From: Jaenimonas drosophilae
Taxonomy: Eukaryota; Euglenozoa; Kinetoplastea; Trypanosomatida; Trypanosomatidae
Length of the DNA: 64,000 bases
Direction: 5' to 3'
Assembly (NCBI GenBank): GCA_030849065.1
Contig: JASAON010001584.1
Coordinates: 1-64,000, forward strand
Shown here: piece after piece, positions 46,259 through 55,832 of the stretch
Layout of the letters: each line of letters opens with the position of its first letter
Numbering within the stretch: the first letter of the stretch is position 1
The notes under the pieces: model-generated
Database searches by the model: none
Told to the model about the DNA's origin: nothing
What the model saw: only the letters and a program-made list of their open reading frames with translations
Made by a program: the position numbers and the translations under genes

Positions 46259-49200
46259 ATGACGGACGGCACCACGGATCAAATCACTCTATCCAATGCC
46301 CACCGACGTGGTCTCCACGTCCGCCGCCCTCCGCCACCGCCCACCCCTGAGAAAGAGGATGATACCAAGTATATTGCCATCTCCCTCCGCTCCGCCAAGC
46401 AGCTAACTCTACCAAAGCCCGTTGCTCGTGTCAGTAGCACCTGGAGCAGGTCTGTTCTCCGCTCCACCCAGGGCAATCGCAACATCTCCAAGGTCACCAC
46501 CCATGACTACCCACTCCCCCTTAGTGCCGATGAGCTGTCGGGAGAGTGCGGATACTGGACGGTCTTCTACACACGTGGTACGGGGAAGCAGCTTGGGCAG
46601 TCCAAGATGGATGCCCCACCCTTGGACTCCGCCCACATTGTCTCAGGACGTGGCCTTCGTGAGCGTGTTCACGACGCTCCATCTCACGGCTATGAGGTCG
46701 TGATGTCAGCGCTCCGCACGGATGCCGAGCGATATGGTCTCGTTGTGTCCCGTGTCCTCTACCTCGACCGCATTCACCGCATATACGCCCCACTGACTCC
46801 AGCAGCGATGCTCTGCAACACGTTGAGCTCCTATTTCGTGGTCTTTGTAGAGGTATTTGGTTCTGATGGCAAGTCGAACCAGCTGCTGTCCGGTCTTCGC
46901 AGCAAGAACCAATCCCCAAGTAGAAACCAAGCACTCGTTCCTGTGACGAAACCGGAGGAGGCAGCCCTTATTCCGATTGATCAGACCGCGTACACGGAAA
47001 CCTACCAGACTGAATCAAAGAGCCCACGTGCGAATGTGGCGGCAGACGTGGCCAGCACTCCCGTGGAGGCTGCAGCGGCAACCGAGTTGCCCTCGGCAGA
47101 GGAGGAAGCTGCAGCACAGGCCCTTGATGAGACAACGGTTCACGACTTCAACTCGGCAACGCTGGATACACAGGCGGATCCAGTCCTTGGCCTTCCCGCC
47201 GCAGAGGTTGATGTCGTGGAGGAAGGGTCTCAATCCGATTCCTCTCAGGAGCAGGACGGTTCGGAAGAAACCGAACCCACCCACGCTTCTTCGGTCTTCA
47301 GCACGGGTGGCTTGTCTGGTATTGCCCAGCAGGGCTGCTACGCCCTGACGCAACGGGTTCGCATGCGCCAGGCCGCACGCGAACCTCAACCCACGTTGTT
47401 CGACGTACCGGAAGACGTGAAGCTGTCCTACCGTGGTCACTGGCACCTCATCTACGCCACCCACGCCGGTAAGCCTGCTGGAAGTTCCCTCGTTCTCTCT
47501 CCGGGTGCGACGCACAGCGCTGGGCTCAGCCCTCGGCTGAAGCGTCTCATCCCCCATCCCACCTTCCGCGAGATTTGCCGCACCATTGAGGATGATGCCA
47601 TGTCTCGTGGCTTCTACATGTGCCACCTCATGTTCAGGGATGCCGATTTCAACCAGTTCTGCATTCTCACACCACAAACCGTCCATCACTGTGTCAGTTG
47701 GACCTTCTTGGTCATTGTCAGCGACACCTCCACCTGCTCTGGACCCTGCTCCATCGAGCTCAACAAGATCAGTGAGGCGGTTCTGGATGCTTCCGCTGCT
47801 TCAGCAGCCTCCCCACTCACAGAGAAGAGGCCCATCACCGCCATCAACGCAGACTCCGTGCACAGTCTTGTCGAAGGCGATGCCCAGGGCGAATCACCAC
47901 GTAGAAACAGTGAGGCCAAGGATATGGATGAAGATGAAGAAGCCGACGTACCAGAGCGGACGAACACAGCTCCACTCCGTCCAGAATCTGAGAGAGATTC
48001 CAAGCAGTCTCAGGGAGAAGATGGTGATGAACACCCCATCAATTCTATGCAGATCGCGGAGGAGGACAAGGCAGCCGGCGGAGATGCAACTCGCCCCGAC
48101 GGCGAGGAGGAAGCTGCTGGTGCTGACGACATAACAGAAGAAGATGGCGTGGTCACCAAGACATCGCAACCAACGACTGCAGCTGGAGACCGTGCCACGG
48201 ATGTCGTTGTAACAGAGCTGGACATGGACGTGGATGTGGATCAAACTGGTTGCTACGCCCTCTCCGGCAAGCCCAAGCCACGCCGCGGACATGAGGGGTC
48301 CTGCGTGCATGCAGCAGATGGTGTCTTCCCGATGGAAGACGCAAGTGTGGCCAAGGGCTTCTCCTACCGTGGTCAGTGGAAGCTCATCTTTGTCACCCAC
48401 TCCGGTAAGTTTGCGGGGTGCGCGAACGTGTCTTCACCCGCCCTGCGCCGCCACGAGCGTGAGGGTGGATTGCCTGTGTACCCTACGCAGCCAATTCCTC
48501 GCCCAACCTACGACGAAGTGGTCGAGGTTGTCGATGAGGCCGTGGACGAACGCAATCTCTTTCTCTACCACGTCCTCTATTGGGACGCCGACTTCCGCCA
48601 CTTCTCCACTCTTTCTGAGTCCTCCATCACCCACTGCGTCTCATGGAAGTTCCTGGTGATTGTTGGAACCGAAAAGCCATCTGTATTCCTTGGTTCTCGC
48701 GGTGTGCAGATGCAGTCAGGCGTCGAGGGCGACCTCCAGGGTGGAGAAGAGGAGGATGGTGCCGCTACGCAAAGCTTCACCCTCTCCGATGAACTCTTGG
48801 CTGAGATCGCGGCTCATCTCCAAACATTTGCCGCCCCGCCCGAGATCGACATCCGCAAGATCGAGTATATCCCCATCAAGTGGAGGCGTCCAGAGCGAAA
48901 GGCGTCGGATGAATCCTCCCCCACGGCAGGCGGGGAGGAGACGGGGCCCCACGGAAGCCGCAAGGCCACACCACCCTCTGGTACTGCCCCCAACAGCAGG
49001 GACGGACGCCATCGAATCTCAGATAGGTCGGCCGCGTTGGCTGCGGACGACGCCGCCACCGCGGAAGATGCCCCCAGAAGTGGCCACTTAGTTCCCCGAA
49101 AGCCCACAGACGCTGCGCATGACTCCGAGTTGAATTCTCGTCCTGGCTCCGGTGTTGGCCCACAGGGACGCAGCGGTGCTGCGTCTGGCCGTGGACGCCT

Positions 49201-51007
49201 CTCCGATGAAGCACATGGCTCGGCTCCCATGGAGGGAGCGGATGGCTCTCAGCAGTCAGGTGCTCATGGTGGAGCAGCTGCAATGGGCAAGGGCGACGAA
49301 CACAACAACGACGATTCCATCAACTCCCCACGAGAGCGTGGACATGCTGCTTCCGGAAGCGAAGGCGATGAGGAGGTAGATACGGCCGGCACTCTCACCC
49401 CTAGAAAGTCTGGCGCAGTGGGGAAGAGCGGCTCCCGGGGTGGTCGCCCACCCGCTATTCCCGGCACAGGTGCCGATGGCCACATCACCGACGGCTCCGT
49501 CACCTCCCCACTGGAGCGTCGTCCCTCCCGGGCAGGTGGGTCCCAGTCTCCTTCCGATGAGGAGGCGGACACTGCGGCAACCATGACCCCTCCACGCGGC
49601 TTGAAGAACTCCGAAGGCGGTGACGGTCGTGGTCCAATGAAGGAAAATGACCACATTGCCGTAGATCAGCTCCCGTCCCCAAAGTATCGTGCCTGTGAGT
49701 CAGAAAGCATGTCGGAGGAGTCTCGTGCAGGAACAGGCGCAGGTCGTCCCACTACCCAAGGCCGCAGCGTCACTGCCAGTGGCCTCCCGATCCCTCAGCC
49801 AAGATCCGCAGCCGGCGGTCGTGGAGCGGCTGGCTCTCCAGATGCGGAGCGATTGGGAGAGAAGGGGCAGCCTATTTCCCTCGATCACCTCCCTCCACCG
49901 AAGCACCGTGCTTGCGAATCCGAGAGCCCATCGGAAGACTCTCGCCTGGGTACGGGCGCAGGCCCGCGAGGGGTGACTGCGTCGATGAGCCCTGCCCAAG
50001 AAGAGGCCGCCCGTGCCGGAGATGGACACATTCCGCAAGGTGGACCCAATGATGCTGCTCGTGGTCTTGGCGACGAAGGGGATGCTCGAGACGGACGCCT
50101 TGGGGGACAACCAATCTCACTGGATGGCCTCCCTCCGGCCCAATACCGTGCCTGCGAGTCAGAAAGCCCCTCGGAAGACTCCCGTATGGGCACTGGAGCA
50201 GGTCGTCCCGCGACACATGGCCGTATCGTCACTGCCAGTGGGCACCCTATTCCGCAGCCAAAGTCCGCAGGTGGCCCTGAGGCAGGTGTTGCAGGCCGGC
50301 AGCCCATGAAGCATGAGCGTCTTCCTGGTGAGCCCATCTCCCTGGATCAGCTCCCACCACCTAAGCATCGCGCCTGCGAGTCAGAGAGCCCCTCGGAAGA
50401 CTCCCGACTAGGTACGGGTGCAGGACCGTATGGACGCGGTGTAGGCGGTGCAAATCGTGCTGCCCCCGTCATGCCGCTCTCTGAGTTTGACACCCAAGAT
50501 GGAGACAGCAATCCCTACGGCATCACGGGTCCACGTCCCATGAGTGCGCGGACAGACGGAAGTGGCTCAGAGCTGGGCAATCTCTCGTCAAGCGAGCACA
50601 TTCCTGGTGACTGCACACCGCTTGCCTTCAAGAAAGAACACCCCAGCGTGCCGCCAACGGATAAGACCAAGCCAACTACCGTAGTGCCACAAGGCCGTCC
50701 GCCCATTAGCCCCCGCCGCCCAATAAGCGGACGATCCGCAGATGAAGATTCCGCTCGACGAGACGATGTTCTCTCAAAGATTAAGGTGTTGTCCTACACC
50801 GAGAGCGGAACACCAGATCCGACGCAGAGCTCACTTCCTGACTCCCGGAAAGCCGGCCTGCCGAGCCTCTCCAGCCGTTTTCCGGCAGTCAACCCCCGGT
50901 TGGAGCCTTCCACACCTCCTCGTGTTGCTTTGAACTCCGCCAACGAGGGCAGCAAAGAAGAGCTACCATCCCTCAGCGCATCTTCACATGGATCATGTAT
51001 TCGTTGA
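46259..51007 (+). CDS. Three-copy YWT/DADF-domain protein with C-terminal ESES repeats
   Basis: 1,582 residues. Three YWT/DADF domains lie at ~98-205 (CGYWTVFYTRG, Trp100; VLYLDRIHRIYAPLTP), ~393-500 (GHWHLIYATHAG, Trp395; LMFRDADFNQFCILTP) and ~705-815 (GQWKLIFVTHSG, Trp707; VLYWDADFRHFSTLSE). Copies 2 and 3 are closest and share a preceding GCYAL motif. Linkers are acidic. From ~860 on the chain is disordered, Gly/Ser/Pro/Asp-rich, with four copies of a P-I-S-L-D-x-L-PPxxxRACESES-type repeat ending GTGAG. No membrane segment or enzyme motif is seen. I infer an elongated scaffold; many SP sites suggest regulation by phosphorylation. Confidence 0.82.
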   Translation: MTDGTTDQITLSNAHRRGLHVRRPPPPPTPEKEDDTKYIAISLRSAKQLTLPKPVARVSSTWSRSVLRSTQGNRNISKVTTHDYPLPLSADELSGECGYWTVFYTRGTGKQLGQSKMDAPPLDSAHIVSGRGLRERVHDAPSHGYEVVMSALRTDAERYGLVVSRVLYLDRIHRIYAPLTPAAMLCNTLSSYFVVFVEVFGSDGKSNQLLSGLRSKNQSPSRNQALVPVTKPEEAALIPIDQTAYTETYQTESKSPRANVAADVASTPVEAAAATELPSAEEEAAAQALDETTVHDFNSATLDTQADPVLGLPAAEVDVVEEGSQSDSSQEQDGSEETEPTHASSVFSTGGLSGIAQQGCYALTQRVRMRQAAREPQPTLFDVPEDVKLSYRGHWHLIYATHAGKPAGSSLVLSPGATHSAGLSPRLKRLIPHPTFREICRTIEDDAMSRGFYMCHLMFRDADFNQFCILTPQTVHHCVSWTFLVIVSDTSTCSGPCSIELNKISEAVLDASAASAASPLTEKRPITAINADSVHSLVEGDAQGESPRRNSEAKDMDEDEEADVPERTNTAPLRPESERDSKQSQGEDGDEHPINSMQIAEEDKAAGGDATRPDGEEEAAGADDITEEDGVVTKTSQPTTAAGDRATDVVVTELDMDVDVDQTGCYALSGKPKPRRGHEGSCVHAADGVFPMEDASVAKGFSYRGQWKLIFVTHSGKFAGCANVSSPALRRHEREGGLPVYPTQPIPRPTYDEVVEVVDEAVDERNLFLYHVLYWDADFRHFSTLSESSITHCVSWKFLVIVGTEKPSVFLGSRGVQMQSGVEGDLQGGEEEDGAATQSFTLSDELLAEIAAHLQTFAAPPEIDIRKIEYIPIKWRRPERKASDESSPTAGGEETGPHGSRKATPPSGTAPNSRDGRHRISDRSAALAADDAATAEDAPRSGHLVPRKPTDAAHDSELNSRPGSGVGPQGRSGAASGRGRLSDEAHGSAPMEGADGSQQSGAHGGAAAMGKGDEHNNDDSINSPRERGHAASGSEGDEEVDTAGTLTPRKSGAVGKSGSRGGRPPAIPGTGADGHITDGSVTSPLERRPSRAGGSQSPSDEEADTAATMTPPRGLKNSEGGDGRGPMKENDHIAVDQLPSPKYRACESESMSEESRAGTGAGRPTTQGRSVTASGLPIPQPRSAAGGRGAAGSPDAERLGEKGQPISLDHLPPPKHRACESESPSEDSRLGTGAGPRGVTASMSPAQEEAARAGDGHIPQGGPNDAARGLGDEGDARDGRLGGQPISLDGLPPAQYRACESESPSEDSRMGTGAGRPATHGRIVTASGHPIPQPKSAGGPEAGVAGRQPMKHERLPGEPISLDQLPPPKHRACESESPSEDSRLGTGAGPYGRGVGGANRAAPVMPLSEFDTQDGDSNPYGITGPRPMSARTDGSGSELGNLSSSEHIPGDCTPLAFKKEHPSVPPTDKTKPTTVVPQGRPPISPRRPISGRSADEDSARRDDVLSKIKVLSYTESGTPDPTQSSLPDSRKAGLPSLSSRFPAVNPRLEPSTPPRVALNSANEGSKEELPSLSASSHGSCIR
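49665..50430 (+). repeat. Four coding repeats with RACESES core
   Basis: The RACESES core recurs at about residues 1145, 1218, 1298 and 1372 of the host protein, spaced 73-80 residues apart. Copies 1 and 3 are followed by a VTASGxPIPQP segment and copies 2 and 4 are not, so the unit is a duplicated pair. Confidence 0.8.
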
Positions 51008-51467
51008 GGCCAGCTGACTGGATATACATCTTCGCCTCCGCGTTTGGTGTGCATCCAGAGGGTGTGCAACACTGGGTGGCTTCGATTTTGTTTTTTTTGG
51101 TTCGCCCATGACTGAGAAACCTGAGTATATGGAGCTCATCTTTGTGTCCTGTCTCGTTGTGCATGGGGCCCTATGCAAGGTGTGAGGCCGCATGAGTGGT
51201 ATACCCGACGCTTGTGGAATCATTAGGCTCGGTTGTTGGTACTCTCTTGACGATAGCTTTGCGACATTGTGCTCCACAAGGATGTATCTAGCACTAGGAA
51301 GGTCAAGGTTTCACTTGTACTTCACTATCCTCCTTCCCCATTCACCCGTAGAGCGAGGAGCACGTCAGGGTGAACATCCGTTCGATTCGGCTGGTTCAAG
51401 CCTTCTCCCTATGTAGTAACCTCCGACGATGGATGGAACCCTTTTGTATGTGGTTTGTGTGGTTTGT

Positions 51468-51495
51468 GTGGTTTTTTTTTCATTTTTTCTTTCAG
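51468..51495 (+). promoter_or_regulatory. Strong spliced-leader acceptor before a candidate small ORF
   Basis: A run of Ts interrupted by single C/A bases ends in TTTCAG with AG at 51494-51495. The next ATG is at 51501. Confidence 0.5.
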
Positions 51496-51500
51496 CATTC

Positions 51501-51782
51501 ATGTGTATTGGCGTTCATGAACTTACGGAACGGGCGCGCCTTCTACACAGGAAGTATGAACAGGTGCGGTGGCGTGCGGTAATTACGGGAAGGACAATGT
51601 GGCTCCAAGCACGCGTATTGGGGGAGGGGTCAACCTTCCTCTTCTATTTCTCGCGTATACACCCCTCTCAAATCCTTAACCCTCAATGTACTCATGTTCA
51701 TGAAGGGGGGTGGCTCCATTTCACACATTCCCTCGACTTCCCTATCGCAACCACCTCATTGTTCAGTCACACAAGAGTCTGA
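51501..51782 (+). CDS. Candidate small protein, 93 codons
   Basis: The ATG lies 5 bases after a strong splice acceptor. The first ~45 residues look helical and charged (HELTERARLLHRKYEQVRWR), while the second half is less protein-like. Codon use is less GC3-biased than in the firm genes, and there is no known family. It may be a real lineage-specific small gene or an upstream ORF of the next transcript. Confidence 0.28.
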   Translation: MCIGVHELTERARLLHRKYEQVRWRAVITGRTMWLQARVLGEGSTFLFYFSRIHPSQILNPQCTHVHEGGWLHFTHSLDFPIATTSLFSHTRV

Positions 51783-52543
51783 GTTCATTCGTTTGCTTCC
51801 ACCCTTCCGTCTGGCCATTCAGCAGCGCACATTGTCTGAGCTGCCCCTCCCCTCCTCGTCGCTACCATTTCACTACAAACCATATATATTGCGATTCTGT
51901 CGTAGAGAGTGAGGAGGCATCATCACCCTTTTTTTTCTTCGGTTGAACATTTGGATAACATAAACAAGAATGAGTTTTGTTTCCGTGTCTTTTCCGTACA
52001 CCTGACCTCCGTCTCGCTGCCGCCACCAGGAGGTGCCAGCTTGTTCATTCCACGACATAATATGAAGGCGATGCAATGTATGGTGCTGGCTCCCCCACCG
52101 CAACAAATGACCCTTGACACTGCTTCTCTCTTACTCATGAGGTCCACTCCAAAGTCCCAACTTCGACATTTTGCTTCCCCTGTTGCTCTATCTTCAAGGT
52201 TTATTTCTGTTGTGGTTTTGCTTGAAGCTCACCGTCCCTGACCCTCTTGCTATCGCGGACCAACACCTGCTACGAATTTGGGCCCTACGAACTAGATCCT
52301 GCTCGCCATTCGCGTCGTCGCTCGTTCTCTCGTGTTCTAACCATCTCTTTGACGCGCAACAAGCCTCACTAGTAGGTTGTGTGTGCTGGGGTCATTTAGT
52401 TGTTTTTGGCTACTCGTGTACTTCAGATTGGCAGGATATAACCCCCGTTGTTTGCTGACGTCCAATTCAATCAAACACGTCAACACACTCCACCAAAAAA
52501 AAGAAAATAACAACTACGCCAGCAGCACATCTGACGAACTTCG

Positions 52544-52587
52544 TGGTTGTTTTCCCGCTTTCCGTACCCCTTTCCCACATCTATCAG
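52544..52587 (+). promoter_or_regulatory. Inferred spliced-leader acceptor
   Basis: A CT-rich tract ends in CTATCAG with AG at 52586-52587, 20 bases before ATG 52608. Confidence 0.55.
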
Positions 52588-52607
52588 CCAACTGCTGACT
52601 TCAACGG

Positions 52608-55600
52608 ATGTTCTTCAATACAGATGCCGCGAATGCCTTCTATCTGAAGCGCGACGCAATCGCCAACAGCGTCGGTGACTACCCTCGTGAGGATAGTGCG
52701 CGGTCAGGCACGACACCGTCGCGGCCTGCATCGAGAAGCAGTCGGCCGCCGTCGAGCGGACAGCGACCCTCTCCGCCCCCACCCCTTGCTCCTCCCCCGC
52801 CCAACTCCACTCACCATTGGGGAAGCTGGGAGACCTCAGCCTTTCCGCCACGCAGGGGGGTGAGCCCACCAAGCAGCGCTAATCCGCGCCTCGGCCAGCG
52901 TGGGAACAACGCTGCCGATGCCACTGGCGCTGGTGTCGAACCGGCAGGGATGATTGCCTACTACAGTGAGCCAACGCCAACACCCCCGCCTCGGTCGGCG
53001 CCAGGGGCCACCCACAACCGCCTGCGGCCCGCGAGCGCGCCGGGGGGTCCTGCTGGAACCCCCACTGCCCCAGCCACGGCCAACAGTCCGCAACGGCACG
53101 GTCAGGCGTCGTCGGCGAACACGACCCTCATTGACGGCCGAGCGGCAACCTCACGCGGACAGGGTGAGCGCAACACTCGCCCCGCCTCAGAAGGTATTTT
53201 GACCGACGAACACACCTCCCCCACCTTGGACGAGAACATTGGTCAGTGGGTCGAGAGAATGCGACGAATGGTGGAGGACCAGCGCCACGCTGGCACCCCG
53301 AGTAGCCGTCGGTCGTCCAACCCTTCGCCTGTCCCAGCAGCAGATATTCCGCGCAGAAGCCAATCTATTCCTAATGGATCAGAAGGTGAGATGCGCTACG
53401 CAACTGGACGCCCACGCAGCCCCCTCTACGCTCACTACAGCGATGAGGACGATGCCCACAACGGCACGAATGCCAAGGAGGAACACTGGGTCGTGGAGGT
53501 TGTTGCAACCACTGTTCTACCGGATCGCACCTGGGGTCCCGACCTGGCGGCAGAGCTCGTCACAGAGGAAGACCTCATTCACCTTCGTCAGGTAGAGCTC
53601 ACGGTGCCACGCAACCTGTTGCAGCCATCGGTTTCTCTCGACGAGAACTACGACGCCGTCGTTCGCTTTCTCACCGACGCTACGCAGCAGTTCCCCGACT
53701 ATATCCCAAGCGTCTTTTATTACTACGACGAGGACTTCCAGAGCTACGCCCAGCTCTCACCAGATGCCCTACCGCAGGCCGGAAATGCCTTCCGCGTGAT
53801 GATGGTGCCGGTCTGCCCTGAGCTGCCCCCACGAGAGTTGCTTGTTGCTGCTGCCCCACCCTCCTACAACGGTGCCCAACCTCAACACCCGCCACGTCGG
53901 CCATCAACCGGCACGGCGTACGCGCCTCCTCCACCACTACCAACGCGCGACGCTGACATATTCTTTGACGACCCCACCGATGCATTGCCACCCCATCGCC
54001 CACCCACACCCCACAGCACACAAGATGCTGAGTCGCATCCCTACTACCACCTAAGGGCCAACACCCCCCCTCCACCCGCTGCACCCCAGACTCCTGCCGA
54101 GAAACCTGTCGAGGACTCGGCCCACCCAATCACCACATTTGCCGCGGATATTCCCGGAGACGACTGGGGCCTCCTCATTCAGCAGATGCAGCCATCCATC
54201 AGGCAGCTATTTATGTTGGACGCCGCCTGCCTACTCCACTGCCCTGCCCACTACATTACCAATATTAGGATGAATTCACACCATCTTCATCTGGCCTTTG
54301 ATCTCCAACACCACCCCAGCGACGATCCCATTGCTATTCAACGCAGTCTCAACAACTGCACCTTCCCATCCCTTCAACGCCTCTACGCACAGCGCCACAC
54401 CATTCTTCCGCTCCCTGAGGGAATGTACGCCACAACTCAAGCTTCCCAGAACCAACCGCCGCTCCAAGAGGCAATCGACGCTCATGATGATGTGCAAGCA
54501 TCTACTCCAATAGAAGAACCTGCCGCACAGCTTCCTCCCGTGGAAGAGGAGCCCGTTGTGGAGCCAACTCCCATGGAAGACGAGCCCATTGTGGAGCAGA
54601 CTCCCGTGGAGGAGGAGCCCATTGTGGAGCCGACTCCCGTGGAAGAGGAGCCCGTTGTGGAGCCGACTCCCGTGGAAGAGGAGCCCATTGTGGAGCCAAC
54701 TCCCGTGGAAGAGGAGCCCATTGTGGAGCCAACTCCCGTGGAAGAGGAGCCCGCTGTGGAGCCGACTCCCGTGGAAGAAGAACCCATTGTGGAGCCAACT
54801 CCCGTGGAAGAGGAGCCCGCTGTGGAGCCGACTCCCGTTGAAGAGGAGCCCATTGTGGAGCCAACTCCGGTGGAAGAAGAACCCATTGTGGAGCCAACTC
54901 CTATGGAAGAAACCGCTGCTGAAGAAGCTGCTGTTGAGGAGCCTACTCCCGCCGAGGAAACCGCTGCTGAGGAAGCTGCTGTTGAGGAGCCCACTCCCGC
55001 CGAGGAAACCGCTGCTGAAGAAGCTGCTGTTGAGGAGCCCACTCCCGCTGAGGAAGCTGCTGGTGAGGAACATACGGAGCAGGTAGAGTCTCAAAAGAGC
55101 GATGTTGGAAATAATGATGTGGAGCTGGTGGCAGAGGAAGGCGAGAGTTCCAAATTGGGTACGTCTTCAAGGGAGGTGGGAGAGGGAGATTTGCAGGAGT
55201 TGTCTGCGGAGGAGCACAATGCCGCGCCTTCTTCGCCAAAGGAGGATGTGCGGGAGCTGTCTGCTGAAGATGAGATGGTTGCCGATGATGGTGGTGAAGA
55301 TACGGCTCCGTTTGAGGAACGCGGCCGGGAGGACGGTCTTTCAGTAGATCGAGATGAGACAGGAGCTGAGAGTGCGAATGCGCGGGATGTTGGTGGTGAA
55401 GCCTCTCTTAACGTTAGATCCTGCACGGAAGAAGGTATAGAAGACCGTGATAACTCTGAAGCAGGCGCTGGTGATGAGGAAGAGGCTGTGGAGTATATTC
55501 GTTCGTGCGAGAAGCTGGGCTATGTGGGCCGCTACTGGTCTCACATGCTGGAGCATGATGAAGCCACATTGATGGAGATCTTCCGTCGTGATGCTGAACT

Positions 55601-55832
55601 GGCCATTGCCGACTTCCCCAACGTGTCGTTGGAAAACATCTCCATGAAGGTTGGAAGCTTGATGGTTGATTTCTTTGTACTTCACCCTTCCACAGTTGCG
55701 TATGAACAGATTCACGAACGTCTGGTGAGCCACCAGTTCGAGGAGCTGTGGGGCTACTATGACTCGTGCAAGAAGGCTGCAAAGGCTCAGAAGAAGGCAA
55801 AGCGAGCCGAGGACACAGACAGTCCTTTGTAG
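52608..55832 (+). CDS. YWT/DADF plus twin FAZ1-type domain scaffold with coding minisatellites
   Basis: 1,074 residues. Order: a Pro/Ser-rich disordered head (1-285) with poly-Pro runs; a divergent YWT/DADF domain at ~290-405 (EEHWVVEVV, Trp294; VFYYYDEDFQSYAQLSP, then AFRVMMVPV); a Pro-rich linker; FAZ1-type domain 1 at ~512-605 (IPGDDW, Trp520; ends FPSLQRLYAQR); an acidic linker made of two tandem repeat families; a further acidic stretch; and FAZ1-type domain 2 at ~968-1060 (VGRYW, Trp977; ends FEELWGYY). The C-terminus is a Lys-rich helix. Its domain order matches the next gene, so the pair is probably paralogous. I infer a long flexible linker protein of the flagellar or cortical cytoskeleton. 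Confidence 0.82.
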   Translation: MFFNTDAANAFYLKRDAIANSVGDYPREDSARSGTTPSRPASRSSRPPSSGQRPSPPPPLAPPPPNSTHHWGSWETSAFPPRRGVSPPSSANPRLGQRGNNAADATGAGVEPAGMIAYYSEPTPTPPPRSAPGATHNRLRPASAPGGPAGTPTAPATANSPQRHGQASSANTTLIDGRAATSRGQGERNTRPASEGILTDEHTSPTLDENIGQWVERMRRMVEDQRHAGTPSSRRSSNPSPVPAADIPRRSQSIPNGSEGEMRYATGRPRSPLYAHYSDEDDAHNGTNAKEEHWVVEVVATTVLPDRTWGPDLAAELVTEEDLIHLRQVELTVPRNLLQPSVSLDENYDAVVRFLTDATQQFPDYIPSVFYYYDEDFQSYAQLSPDALPQAGNAFRVMMVPVCPELPPRELLVAAAPPSYNGAQPQHPPRRPSTGTAYAPPPPLPTRDADIFFDDPTDALPPHRPPTPHSTQDAESHPYYHLRANTPPPPAAPQTPAEKPVEDSAHPITTFAADIPGDDWGLLIQQMQPSIRQLFMLDAACLLHCPAHYITNIRMNSHHLHLAFDLQHHPSDDPIAIQRSLNNCTFPSLQRLYAQRHTILPLPEGMYATTQASQNQPPLQEAIDAHDDVQASTPIEEPAAQLPPVEEEPVVEPTPMEDEPIVEQTPVEEEPIVEPTPVEEEPVVEPTPVEEEPIVEPTPVEEEPIVEPTPVEEEPAVEPTPVEEEPIVEPTPVEEEPAVEPTPVEEEPIVEPTPVEEEPIVEPTPMEETAAEEAAVEEPTPAEETAAEEAAVEEPTPAEETAAEEAAVEEPTPAEEAAGEEHTEQVESQKSDVGNNDVELVAEEGESSKLGTSSREVGEGDLQELSAEEHNAAPSSPKEDVRELSAEDEMVADDGGEDTAPFEERGREDGLSVDRDETGAESANARDVGGEASLNVRSCTEEGIEDRDNSEAGAGDEEEAVEYIRSCEKLGYVGRYWSHMLEHDEATLMEIFRRDAELAIADFPNVSLENISMKVGSLMVDFFVLHPSTVAYEQIHERLVSHQFEELWGYYDSCKKAAKAQKKAKRAEDTDSPL
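54541..54905 (+). repeat. 33-bp coding minisatellite, about 11 units
   Basis: Each unit encodes 11 residues of the type PTPVEEEPIVE. Units differ by few bases, mostly silent or I/V/A exchanges, implying recent expansion or homogenisation. Confidence 0.9.
54906..55062 (+). repeat. 48-bp coding minisatellite, about 3 units
   Basis: Each unit encodes 16 residues of the type EETAAEEAAVEEPTPA. It directly follows the 33-bp array in the same frame and keeps its strong acidity. Confidence 0.9.

Larger units (their letters stand above)
51008..52607 (+). other. Long spacer, 1.6 kb
   Basis: No certain gene. It holds a very strong acceptor at 51494-51495 with a 93-codon frame right behind it (listed separately), T-runs near 51470-51490 and 51930-51939, and the acceptor for the next gene at 52586-52587. 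Confidence 0.45.

Noticed and set aside
51376..51392. T-arm/B-box-like sequence (GTTCGATTC with a near-complete 5-bp stem), possible tRNA
   Set aside because: The acceptor stem cannot be closed: the segment expected to pair with GGTTCAA about 60 bases upstream does not match, and no D-arm or anticodon arm fits.
54541..55062. Regular direct repeats that could suggest a CRISPR array
   Set aside because: The units abut without spacers, stay in one reading frame and encode Glu/Pro repeats in a eukaryotic-type gene.
54276..55094. 272-codon minus-strand open frame with regular repeats
   Set aside because: It is the mirror of the coding minisatellites in the + strand scaffold gene; the repeats keep all frames open.
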